Assembly: GCA_963854835.1 (NCBI GenBank)
Contig: OY978525.1
Coordinates: forward strand, 17,702,309-17,766,308
Source: Megamerina dolium
Taxonomy: Eukaryota; Arthropoda; Insecta; Diptera; Megamerinidae
Reading direction: 5' to 3'
DNA length: 64,000 nt
The notes beneath the pieces were generated by a model. It was not told the DNA's origin. It did no database searches and saw only the letters and a program-made list of their open reading frames with translations. Numbering within the stretch: position 1 is the first letter of the stretch; each line of letters starts with the position of its first letter. Shown here piece by piece: positions 36,101-47,322 of the stretch. The position numbers and the translations under genes were made by a program.

Positions 36101-38575
36101 AACTGCCATCATTCAATGGGTGATGAATTTTTTACAACAGGATTAGAGGTAGAGAGAAGTTTTAATTTCTTTAATTACTTTTACATAATTTCCCATAACT
36201 TTGAAATTTATCTATACATTTTCTTCATCGACATCTCGTTATCTTTGAAAAAGATCAAACTCTAAATAGAAATTATTCAACTAATTGGAAATATTGTTAG
36301 TAATAATTTTACCTTGTTAAAGTGTCTTATTTTTTTTTCTTACCCGAAATATTGCTTTAATCTTAAAATTACCTTCAAAAACACGTGTGTTAACATTTAT
36401 ATCTCAAAAACTTTTTGATAGAAAAAATTTCTTTAATCGGATTTTCGAATTTAAGCAGCCCAAATCCATCCTAATCATACTATTGCATCATAAAATTGTT
36501 TTTATCTTATATATTTTCATTTGTAAACTATTGCCATTGACCTGATGATCGTTATTTACAAATTCTAACGAAGACCATAGAGCTCTGATATTTTCTATAA
36601 TCACTTCAATGTTGAAAAAGTTTGGCCAACACTGGCCCACACACAAAATGTAAGCAAACAAATGGTTGGTGCCAACAAATGTTTTGTGGCTCCTTTTTAT
36701 TGTAAATACGTACGTATGCAAAAAGTCATAATTATTAGCTGCGCTTGCCATAACAATAACAAAAATAACAACAATAACAACAACAACAACGTGAGACAAT
36801 ACTAGACAACACATTTAGTCCTTTGGCGCATAAACACGCACAAATAGACGAAAAAAAAATCAAAATCAAAATGGGAGACGACAAAATAGAACAGCAAAAT
36901 GACAAACAACACAAAAACAGTAAAAAGGCTACCAACACAACAATAGTAGAAACAACAACAACAACAACAACAACAATAATGATGATGATAATAAAATATA
37001 AAAGGATGCTTGACTAGAAGTTGTAGCACACAAAAGAATCCTTATGGTGCGAAGGAAATGGAAGCACTAATTAACCACAAAAGAGCACTAATAATGCATG
37101 GAGCAGCTACATCCATGATGGTAGAAATCTATGTATATACGAATGTACATCAAATGGTAATAGCAACAACATTAATACCATCATATAATAATATGTACGA
37201 AGGTAGGTACATACGTACATACTATCGCCACCATTAAGACAATAAAATAGACACACCAACACCACAGCCATACACCATACATAATGTAACACCAGTCAAG
37301 AATATACTATAGTATACCGAGCAGCAAGCAATAAGAACAGGAAGAATACTGGTGGTAGTGGCATAAGGATAGCAAAAGTGTACATACTCGTATATAGTAG
37401 TTGGTAGCGTAAATTAGCGACATTACATTTGTGTGTGCTGCCAAGTATACGTGGTATTTGTGTGTATGTATGTTAATGAAGAAGGATATCCTTATGTGTC
37501 TGTGTGTGAGAGTTTAAATACAAGAAATAACATTTTATGTTGGTGACACTTTTTTGTTTTGCCCCTTTGCGAACACAAATGAGCGTTGTTATTCAAGCAT
37601 AATGGCAGAAGAATACGAAGCGAGACTTTCACCTCATACTATATAAATAAGAGACATGAATATGATGCCAAAAATGATACTAGCTACTACTTTCATATGT
37701 AATATGTATGTGTAAACCTTATAAGTTCAATACTAATAGGGCATTACTTATGACAAGAGGTTAGACATATTGTACCCAAAATGTATGCATACCAACATAT
37801 CCAAAACAATAATTAAAATGGTGTAAACGAAAAATATATATACGTGTATATAGTATCAATGTACGATAAAAGTTTTTGGCAGTTGGTCCAATTAATTTAT
37901 CTAAATGTACAACATATAGCAGATGTAGTTTGATACCTATGTAATGCCATTGCCAGAAAAACTATCATCTCACTGCCTGTCGTATCTGTTACTGTCTGCA
38001 TTTTGGATAACCGCAAACCACTAAAAGAACTTGACACGTTTTCCAGTCAAAATAATTTGAAAATATATCCAGTCTTGCCCTTTACTATTTACATATGTAG
38101 TACATATACGTATATTTTTCAACTTGTTGTTGTTGAAAATTGCCACGACGTGTTGTTTCGTATGACATGTATGTGAAAGTGGAATTGGTTTTGACGGCAC
38201 CTTTTAATTATATTGTATAGTGGCAGTGAAAAATGTCATAAGTTTACAGAAAACTTAATAATATTCTTTAAATTTTTAATCAAATAAACAACTGAACTTG
38301 ATGATTGATAAAACCAATATTTATCTGTGTTTAATTCGATACTCATACTTAGCCAGCAACAGCAAATGTTCTAACTTTAGGGCTTATAACGATAGACGCT
38401 AAAAAACTTAGAATACTCGCTGAGTTCAGTGCTGCCAATTACTTTCATTTTTCTTACTTTGCAGAAATATCACTTATCGATATCTTTTATTTAAACGTCA
38501 TAATTGTTATACTTGTAATAAAATAGTGAAATAATAATTTCATAAAAATTTTGTATAAAAATTCATAGCTAAAAA
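33200..38575. other. No gene seen; CAA/ACA and other simple repeats
   Basis: A+T-rich with poly-T near 33930 and 36040, CAA/ACA repeats near 36755-36790 and 36950-36975 followed by GATGAT repeats, and TACATACGTA-type repeats near 37200. Cysteine/valine-rich open frames on the minus strand at 36.5-37.0 kb come from these repeats. Confidence 0.5.
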
Positions 38576-38579
38576 GAGC

Positions 38580-39069
38580 AATGCACGCGGGAGGGAACAT
38601 TCTTCAGCTCTTTAGTGATTGCAAAATCAAAAGTCTGGAGTCGCCCGCCTATCTGATGGTCAATATGTGGGGTTACCATCGGACAAAACTTCAAGTCCAA
38701 GCACATTTACCACTGACAACTGCTTTTTTCTTTTAGGAGTTTTACCTCCGTGGTGCTTGGTGCCATAAACTGTATAACTTCCATTTGCAAACAATTTTTT
38801 TTGTGAGGTGAGTTTCAGCTCTCGTAGGACCCTGAAACCCCTAGAGAGTGCGTCCCCATGTGGCTGATAGGGGAAAGCTCGTGATGCATATATGAAGGGT
38901 AGGAGGGAAATAAAATACATCCCGCGCACCAAACAGGCACATTCCTCAGGGTGCAGCTCAGTCATATACCGAGGACGGGATCTTGGAGACCAACAAAATT
39001 AGGTGGAATGTTGCATAGACGAAAGGACGAAACGAATATGAAATCAAAGCGAAACACAGCAATAAATAA
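38580..39069 (+). other. Possible 5' region of a LINE, G+C-richer than its surroundings
   Basis: This stretch is clearly less A+T-rich than its neighbours and leads directly into the endonuclease relic. No protein family is recognised on either strand, although a 101-codon open frame exists on the minus strand (38660-38965). The most economical reading is LINE 5' untranslated or N-terminal sequence; this is inference from position and composition. Confidence 0.35.
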
Positions 39070-39432
39070 AGAGAAAAAGTACGATTGGCTACATGAAACA
39101 TTGGAACAATGACAGGACGAAGTGTTAAACTAGCCGAAATACTATATCGCAGAGAAGTAAGCATATGTTGTATTCAAGAAACCAAGTGGAAAGGTCCAAA
39201 AGCGAGAATGATAGCCAAAAGCTATAAGCTGATTTATGTGGGAGAAACAGCGAAATGAAACAGAGTGGGAATAGCAATCGACCCTAGGCTCCAAGACCGA
39301 ATAATACAAGTTATAAGGAAGAGCGATAGAATCTTGGCCGTCAAATTTGCAATCAATAGAGAAACCTATATGAATGTCTTATCGGCATATGCACCACAAA
39401 GTGGTATTATAAATAGATTTTTGGAATTTTAA
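39070..39432 (+). mobile_element. LINE endonuclease (APE-type) relic
   Basis: The frame gives KVRLAT*NIGTMTGRS, in which the stop replaces Trp of the TWN motif of apurinic-like endonucleases. It is followed by LAEILYRREVSICCIQETKWKG with the catalytic Glu in QETKW, KLIYVG, a TGA at 39256-39258, NRVGIAID, DRILAVKF and NVLSAYAPQSG, the conserved Y-A-P motif. Reading ends at 39430. In a complete LINE this domain nicks the target DNA to prime reverse transcription. The motif style matches RTE-like elements, so it may be the 5' part of LINE A, but no shared sequence proves that here. Two stops make it dead. Confidence 0.8.
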
Positions 39433-39534
39433 TAGAAATCAGATCGAACAAGTTAGATTTCATGTGTACGAGCACATAAATTGCATATGCTAATAAATGA
39501 TAAAGAAGTGTTTGAAAGAACATTAAACATTCAC

Positions 39535-39860
39535 AAAAAGAAAATTGCGCCTACCTCCCACACAAAAGTATGATCTTGAATGAGCTTTTTCACAATTTAT
39601 GAACGAAAATATGAAGCTATTATATTTCAAAATGGGCGTAAGTCGATAAGAATCACATCTACCTCCTATACACAAGAATGATGTTGGATGTATGTTTTCT
39701 CATTTTGTGCAGAAAAACATAAAGATCTAAAGCTGAAAATGGGATAAATCGGATAAAAATCATGCCATACAAGTTCATGCTGCTATATGTATTATGTTAT
39801 TAAGCTAAAACTTAATAGTCACGATTATATGTATTAACCAATTAATAAACATAATCGCAC
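39535..39860 (-). repeat. DINE-like tandem repeat fragment, inverted
   Basis: CGCCTACCTCCCACACAAAAG (39549) and CTACCTCCTATACACAAG (39659) are complements of the TATGGGAGGTAGGCGTG phrase of the 22.8-kb array, so two to three units lie here in the opposite orientation. Spacing is only about 108 bp, so units are shortened. AAATCGGATAAAAATCATGCC at 39745-39766 also occurs near 27185. Confidence 0.5.
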
Positions 39861-39897
39861 AAAGTACATTCCCTACTGCCCATTTGCGTACAAACAT

Positions 39898-40640
39898 ATC
39901 AGGTCAAGCAAAAGGTAATTCAGTCTTTTTCGGTAAACTTAGATGTTTATTTTTAACACTTTCCATAAACTGAATTAATAAAAATACTAGCCATTGTTAT
40001 GCATCACCTTTCATCATATTCCAGATAGAGCCATTATTCCATCTTTGAAAAACTTCTGTAGGATCTGGACAAAGAGCACCAAAGAATGTAAATTCTGATC
40101 GCGTTTGCTTAATTACTTTGCTCAATTAATCGGTTGCTCACTTTAGAGTTTCGAATCGATAGTTTGACAAGGCTGGAGGTGGTCATATTTTCTAACTCCC
40201 TTATATTAACTCCCCCGCCCCTCATCAATAGGACATTACCTCCCTATTCGTCAATCATTGTCTTACGATTGTTTCTAGCGTATCCAATCTTCTCTTCCAA
40301 GGTCATTTGGCTGCACATTGGTGTACGTGATTCAATTCTCATCACCTGTGATCACTCGTTTCATAAGTCGCATGTTTTCCAACAGCTTCATCCAGTTATT
40401 GCATTCGGAAATGTAGTCGAGTAGATTTTTTGCACTCAGTATCATTGACATGAAATCTTCGCAATGAAATTGTTTGAATCAACATTGTGACACAAGTATC
40501 GTTATGGCCTTTTGTCTGTTACCTGCAAAAATAGTTTAACATTTCTAGGTTGCGTTTTTGCGTCTGTGGAAATAAAACTAAAATTTCACGAACTTCCTCA
40601 TTAGAAAACACCATATTCAAACACGAATAACTTTTCAACT
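39898..40640 (-). mobile_element. Mariner-like relic, internally deleted
   Basis: On the minus strand the element reads MVFSNEEVREILVLFPQTQK from 40614, an N-terminal block, then RLMKRVITGDEN near 40360, which contains the first catalytic Asp in its TGDE context. Much further on comes GIMALSGI and KVMHNNG, matching the C-terminal RGIMKLPERWQKV-like end of mariner transposases. The region with the second and third catalytic Asp is lost. The outer sequence TCAGGTCAAGCAAAAGGTAA at 39898, preceded by TA, has the look of a mariner TIR (GGxCAxGCAAAAxGTAAT type). The opposite TIR was not found. Confidence 0.55.
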
Positions 40641-42565
40641 GTTTAAGCATATGATGCACTTTCTTCACAAACAAATATACTCTGAAATGACGGCTTACAT
40701 AAGCATAATAAGACCTGTTACGATCAGTGCTATTAGAAATAATCGATTAAAGTAACTCTTCGCCAAAATACTGCATTAATTTAGACTTTACCCAACATGT
40801 AGTTATAGGACTGGAGTCCGGCCCGTACCATTAATTTTATCCATGTATGAATATTAAAAAAAAAAAGGCGCTATCGGATGAAAGCCACGACTATCTCTCC
40901 TTCAAAAAAAAATATTATATTTTTCGAAAGTATGTATGTCTATCCTTAGCCTATGTCGTAGGCTAAGCTTAGGTATTACGGAAATTAAGCTTTACCAATT
41001 TTTTTAAAACCGATTCTCTCATTTTTGTCCCCATTTTCTCTGAACTTTCAGATACATTGGTTTTACAATATTCGCAATATCTTTCTTCTTCTTCAGATAT
41101 ATTGGAATCCCTGGCGTTACCAACCATATGCTGGCAACTGGTTTAAAATAATCTATGAGGAAGGAATTAAGTTCTTAACCTACCTTCTCCTATATAAATT
41201 GTTATTTATTTTAATGCAGACAGCTAATAAGATATTAATTGAATCCAGATAGACAAGTAAAAGAAAATTCGACAATACCAAACTAAGAACTATTTGAATT
41301 GTGGTTTGAGTATCTGATTGACGCTGTTCGAGGGTAGATGTAATAAATCTTCAAAAGGAAAATGACCAACAGGAATAAAACAATTAGTTATAAAATAAGT
41401 TTTTGATATAGTACTATTTTATACTAATTATGGAAGTGATAAGATAGTAATAAATATCACATTTGATATGATCCATAAATAGTCTGAACTACTAAGAGAA
41501 CTTTATTGTTTAAAGAGAAACTAAATAAAAATTGTTTAAAGTTATTTGAAGCATACAAATTATTCCTATATTGCATAATGTTATAAGATAACGGTAGCAA
41601 TAAGGTATTTGAAACTATTTATAACCAACATTATGTGTAATAATATATTATACGTACCAAGTAATTGATTCCTTTATTCTCGCATGGATCATTACAATTT
41701 AAGGTATACTATAGAGCAGATTCTTCTTTTTCTCTAAAGGAAAGTAAAAGAAAATATATGTACTCGTAAAAGTATCAAATTTACCACAAAGAATGAATGT
41801 TATCTTTAAATATCCTTTATATTGGATATATATATATACAAGTGTTGTTGTGAGTGTATATTACTCGTCTTACTACTCATGTCAAAAGTCTCCCTTAAGT
41901 GCAATTAAATACGACAATACGTACGTAAAGGAACAACACAAGCTAAAGAATAAGAATAAAACATAAACACGTACGCATGCCATACAAACAAGTAGTTAGT
42001 TTAGATGTGAGAAATGCAATTTTTTTTTTGTAAGTTCATTCTATATGTACCTATGTAGAAATAAAATGTTAAGTTGAAATTGAATCTTTAAAGCTCTCAA
42101 GTGTTGTCCGAAATGAAAATGATACAACTTGATGTCAAAAAAAAAAAAAAAACAAAGAAAACACGATACGAAAAGTGCTGGTATAATATAGAGAATTGAA
42201 TTTGGAGAGAGGGTACGAATGAGTTGGTCTTGGTTCAATTTAGATGAATTCTATTCGCATACAACTGTCCATCAAGTAGACCGTGAGACAAAATATACTA
42301 TCTTTGCAATTTAATATCCACTCCTCTATGACTTATCGTCCTTTCATTTCTATAGTTTAATGCTTGTCAATTCATGGCATTCCAACCAACTTCTTTGTTC
42401 AACAACTTTTAGTGGTATGAGTATGCAATAAATTGTGTTTCTTTTAATTGTGTGTATATTATTTTATTTTTTTATTTTCTATACCTTAAAGGCGACAGTC
42501 TCAAATAAGGTAGATATTTATAGTACGTAATAAAATGTCACAGTCTCATTAAGTATATTGCCTCA
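40641..42565. other. No gene seen
   Basis: A+T-rich; poly-A at 40857-40866 and 42137-42151, and TATATA near 41828-41838. Nothing recognised. Confidence 0.45.
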
Positions 42566-42569
42566 TTTT

Positions 42570-43110
42570 GAGGTGATCTAACTCAAATCCTGATCTGCAT
42601 GGCAGTTAATTCCACTTGGAGGATGTTGAGTTCAGAACCGAACGTCTTTAGTTAGATGCTGATAAGTTTGATGTGTTGTCAGACACCGATGATGGCGTGG
42701 GACAGCATAGGGTCCCACGAGATGTGTTACGGGTCACAGTACTAGGTCCTATATTATGAAATGCCATATATGATGGATTACTGATGATTAGCCTTCCTCC
42801 AGGCATAATTTTAGTTGGTCACCCAAACGACAAATCTCTCGGAATAGTTCTAAAACCACAGATAAAGTACAGCAACAAAGAGCGCAGAGCGCAGACTTGA
42901 AACTAGCAGACGAGAAAACAAAGACCGATTTTCAGGTTTTTTCAAGTAAGTAAGCAACAAAGCGGTGCCCAAATCCCAGCGCATATACACAAAGCTTCTA
43001 GGGTTCTAGATGAGAGACGATGCAGCATTTATGAATGCCAACGCAGAGGAAAATCGAAGAAGTCGAGATGATCATGACATCGTATCTTGATGTATGAATC
43101 AACTGAAAAC
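42570..43110 (+). mobile_element. R1-like LINE reverse transcriptase relic
   Basis: The frame reads DTDDGVGQHRVP, then RVTVLGPIL*NAIYDGLLMISLPPG and IILVGHPNDKS. This matches the block (GVPQG)SVLGPxLWNxxYDGxLxLxLPxG followed by VGxADD of R1-clade reverse transcriptases, with PND where ADD is expected, so two catalytic positions are damaged, and a stop in place of Trp. A following frame (about 42920-43070) carries a KYLG-like block, KLLGF*MRDDAAF. It is an old, inactive fragment. The 3' limit is uncertain. Confidence 0.6.
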
Positions 43111-43942
43111 CCGGAAAAGTCGACTTATTTTTGAAACTGATCCTAAGGACATGGGGTTAGAAGTATCCTTTCTGTCCTATGTGCTCCAATGAGGCTGAAA
43201 AAATTTACAGTTCTAATTACACTTCCCACGTTTATTAACGATATACCATCAATACCACTGAAACCTTTGAAGAAGCTCCTACGACGACTATCATTTTCCG
43301 ACATGTGCCTTACAAAATACAAATAGTATACAGCGGCCATTATGTGCTAAAAGTATGTAAACTCGTTGTTGGTCTTAGCTCCAAAGAAAGTCGGAATGCA
43401 CACATGAAAATTTAGGAATCAGTGATCGTACCTTAAAAAGAACGGCAACGAACTAAACCGAACAAGAATCGACGATTGGGCAATAGTGCTCTATGCAGTC
43501 TGCCGAGGAAATATTTAAATTGCGAGCACCAAATAAAGCTTCTCTCCGGACAAAAGTAATCCTCGCACCCAAGTGCCATAGATTTTAACTGATAACAGTT
43601 GAAACTTCAATTTAAAAAGTTGTGAGACTTGTGGCATGAAAAACTGAAGTCCAGCATATAAAAATTTTACAAAAACGATATTTTCCGAGATCATCAGCAT
43701 CTTTGAAAAGACCGTAATCTATAAGCTTCATCTCGACAAAGGCAGAAACTATCTACACACCAACAGTGATGTGAAGACGAACATGCCAAAATATTTACGG
43801 TAATCTTTCCCTAATAAAATTAAACTTTTTGGACTCAAAATAGATAAATATTTTAACTTACGACTCATAATAATTCATTGTGTGTTCTGTTTGAGGTAGA
43901 CAATTGTTTATGAAGCTACTGCGAAAATTGTGACTATGAAAG
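43111..43942. other. No gene seen; probable continuation of the R1-like relic
   Basis: Base composition resembles the preceding relic up to about 43500, but no motif can be aligned by eye. After that the sequence is A+T-rich. Confidence 0.35.
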
Positions 43943-43953
43943 TGCTAAGGATA

Positions 43954-44316
43954 TAAATAAATAAATATGTGGCACTTAAAACCCCAAAGTGCTCATTAGT
44001 CGAGCTTCTCTTCCATTACTGTTGTACGTGTTAAAATTTGGACAGTATTAGAAGGGACCTACTTATTTTAGCTGCTTCCGAACGGCAGAACCCTTGTGAC
44101 ATTACTTTTTTCTGAGCTTTGTCACAGAGTTCTTTTAGAAGCTTTTTCATGGCAACTTGCTACTGTCGGAAGAATTACCAATTGCTTGCCGACAGGTGAG
44201 TACCGTTCGATAGAAAAATCTTATCGATATTAAATTTGTTATGCATCAGCCGTGGATTGAACCAGGACTTACAGATCAGAAGGACAACACACTAACCACT
44301 GAGCTACGGCACCCAC
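43954..44316 (-). mobile_element. tRNA-derived SINE copy 4, with target-site duplications
   Basis: Antisense full-length copy. From 44316 the minus strand reads GGGTGCCGTAGCTCAGTGG with the A box, then the B box GGTTCAATCCACGG, the shared body, and an end GTGCCACATATTTATTTATT. It is bounded by the 11-bp duplication TGCTAAGGATA at 43943-43953 and 44317-44327. The perfect duplication defines both termini and shows that the ATTT-repeat tail is part of the inserted unit. Confidence 0.93.
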
Positions 44317-44327
44317 TGCTAAGGATA

Positions 44328-45972
44328 CCGATATTATTATCTGGAACACGTTCACGATAATCTTTTGACTAAAAATGATATTAAGATGAAAAGCTTTTGA
44401 AAGCCGAAATGCATTTCTTTCAAGAAAGAATTGCTGTCTATTAATTTAATACACATTTATTTGTGGCAAAAATTTTATTTGTAAAAACGCATAATATAAG
44501 CTTTTAAAAGCAATGGTTCCAAAGACATAACCAAAAATCATATACGAATAATATCAAATAGCACTAATCCTAATAATTTGCCATATCATTCATAAGGGCA
44601 ACATTTGCTTTGCACTATTCCACCCTAATGGTCATATTAGTCAGTCTTAAAGTCAATGCAATATGCACAGTATAAACTAATGGAAATAGCATGTTATAAT
44701 ATTCAAGACAATTTCGTTTTTTTTTTGCTTAAAAAATACATAAGTTCTGCATTGCATACCACCCTCCGAAAAAATAAAAACAGCATTCTAGACAAACACA
44801 CATCATAAATACATACATACTATACACGAACGTCATCAATAACATTATTGTCACCCCCTCAAGACAAAGTAATATGAACATCATATTGCATTTGCTGCAG
44901 GTTGTCGCTTGTTAGCCGATGAAACATATATATAATCCTTATAAATGAAGGACATACCATATATACAAAATATAAGACGTTATTTGTATGTATAAAGCAA
45001 GAAATCAAAAAAAAAAAAATAATAATAATAAAGAAAATAACAACAAGAAATAAAATAAAATATCAACAAAAAATAAAGCAATATCCTGTGAATAAAATAA
45101 CTTTCGTTTTTCCTTCTACGAACAATGCTCCAGTTATGAAGGGATGTGCGTATGCATCTACATAGAAAGGGATGTTATATAGCACCACACACAGAAAAGG
45201 GCGTTGTTTATTAGTGAGTAAATTAGTTTTGTTTCTTTCTTTTTTTTCTGTTATTGTTTGTCCTTCACTTATATGATTACTTACAGTTTTACTGATTGCA
45301 TTCCATATGAATGTGTCTCTCGTTACACCTTAAAAGGATTTTACAAGACTCTCATGTGTATGGTGGTATGTGGTGTATAAGTTAAGCTCTTATTTGTTAA
45401 GATTAATGCTATAGTTGCACAACGGCTGTTAGTTTCCTCATCATTCAATCCAAGAAGTTACACTATTTTTCTCAATATAATTATTTTATTGCAACAATTG
45501 TATGGATTTATGACGTGTGTCTGTGATTTATTTCTACAGGATAATAGTTATTTTATTGTCTTTGTAAATGTATTAGTGGCAAATGGTTTTTGGAAGGCTT
45601 CTTTTTAAGAAGTATTGAGTATAAATTATTGAGTATTAATTGGATTTTTATTATATTTTTTTGTATTAATATTTTGTTTTCGGAATGTCAAAATATTTAC
45701 AATATGTCGATTTAAAATTTAATTAGTTAACTCAGCCTATGTTATACTAAATATTTATTTATTTACAAGTATGTGAAAATATTTAATTGACAAATTTTGA
45801 TTAATTCACTGGTAATTTGCTGAGAAAAATCCTTTTGAAACTCAAAAAGCTAGAGCCTTGGCCGGTTTCTGGACTTGAACTCGTTGCGGAGCCAAAATCC
45901 TAAGTTCAGTCAGATAATTACTTATTTACGTTGACATTATAATCAAAATTCGATCTAGTCAGAATTTTCGCA
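44328..45972. other. No gene seen
   Basis: A+T-rich with A/T homopolymers (near 45008-45020) and TACATA repeats. Nothing recognised. Confidence 0.5.
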
Positions 45973-45974
45973 TT

Positions 45975-46735
45975 AGCTGGCGCCAGTTAGAAACTCCTAG
46001 CCCCATCAAATGCCGCCGGATATTAGATCTGCTTCTTCTGCGTCGTCCACCAGCGAGTTCTTGGAGCCTGTTCTCGGCATATTGCTGGTATCCGTATACA
46101 GCTCATGGTCAAATGACGCAAATAGATAAAATCACCTTGCGTAGGACTTTTCCTTAGAAAACTTTCAACATTCTCTCATATGAGATGAAAATTGTCCAGA
46201 CTTCGGCGCCATATGTACGGCTCGATTTATCAACTACTTACTTAGCCCACGGTAGCACCTGTTACCAATAGCGATCCTTCGCAGTATCTTCAGGCTGATG
46301 TCATCAATGATGTTAATGCTAGTTTCCTTTACTACTTCAAAAGCGTAGTCGTCAACAATAACGTGCTATTAACAGTGTTGTGCTCGCTAACAACATGACG
46401 CTTTTGTTGAAGATAATGCCATTGTGGTATAAATTAGTATCGCTTATTATTTTCTCCATAAAAAAAAAATTGAAGACGTCGCACGATAGAGAATCACCTT
46501 GCCTGAAACGACGTTCGGTATTAAAAGGGCGGAGAGAGTTCCTTCCAAATTTTTACTGCACAACAAGAGTTATATAAATACTATATTTCCGCAAAGACCA
46601 ATAAGTTTCGCAGGAACACCGATTGATTTTTCTGGAGTCTTTTCCAGGATTTGCCGTAGTGTGAAAATGTTGTCAATGGTGGATGATGCCTAAACCCACA
46701 CTGATACAGTCCAATCAGATTTTTATGCAGACACC
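45975..46735 (-). mobile_element. LINE 'A' copy 5, internally deleted
   Basis: The minus strand from 46735 downwards gives NLIGLYQCGFRHHPPLTTF (the fingers QCGFRPGKST block, mutated), GKSWKRLQKNQ, then the region before the YADD block. Lower down come LVSTNK-region nucleotide matches, the GAEVWTIF-like block near 46200 and the GRPNLRW region near 46030. Deletions and frameshifts are frequent. A second LINE A copy follows in the same orientation at 46935. Confidence 0.75.
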
Positions 46736-46930
46736 TCCGTCTATCATGCCTTCCGTCGATCACCATGTCCTCAAATTGTTTTCTCCACTTTATGGATGTC
46801 AAGATGCTGAAATTACTTTGAAGTTGCCATTACGTAGAGCGCAGAAGAATCTACATGACGTCCAGTGAGTTAACTTGTGATGACTTGAACAAAGATTGCG
46901 CTAACCCCACCAAATTGAGGCAGTTCGACA
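46736..46930. other. Unassigned stretch between two LINE copies
   Basis: Overlapping short open frames exist on both strands, and one minus-strand frame (MTSIKWRKQFEDMVIDGRHD) runs into the LINE. It may be LINE sequence upstream of the fingers block, replaced or rearranged. No family is recognised. Confidence 0.3.
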
Positions 46931-46934
46931 TGTT

Positions 46935-47322
46935 ACTTAATTACTTACTTACTTATGTGGCCATAAAAACCGAATATCGATTTAGGCCGAATCTAACATG
47001 CTTCGCCAGTCATCTCTGTTTTTCGCTAACTGGCGCCAGTTATAAATTCCAAGCGCCGTCAGGTTCTCCAGTACTTGGTCTGCCCACCGGCGGGTCGTAG
47101 TCCAGCAGGTTCCGAATATAACACCTTCTTAGCTGGAGCGTGTTCTTCCATTCGCTCGACATGACCTAGCCAGCGCAGCCACTGGATTTTAATGCGCTTT
47201 ACTATGTCAATATCGACATAAAGCTCGTACAGCTCATGGTTGTACCTTATTCGGTACTCGCCACCAACGCAAATAGGTCCAAAGATCTTGCGTAGGACTT
47301 TTCTCTCGAAAACTCAGTTAGA
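46935..47322 (-). mobile_element. LINE 'A' copy 6, 3' end with (AAGT)n tail
   Basis: The left border reads ACTTACTTACTTATGTGGCC, the complement of the family's 3' terminus GGCCACATAAGT followed by AAGT repeats. The minus strand then encodes the GHVER, EEHAPAKKV and KVLRKIFGP blocks in order up to 47322, where it is 5'-truncated after the ERKVLRK segment. It resembles the copy at 54.04 kb closely at the nucleotide level. Confidence 0.88.

Noticed and set aside
38660..38965. A 101-codon open frame on the minus strand
   Set aside because: It lies antisense to the region leading into the LINE endonuclease and matches no known protein.
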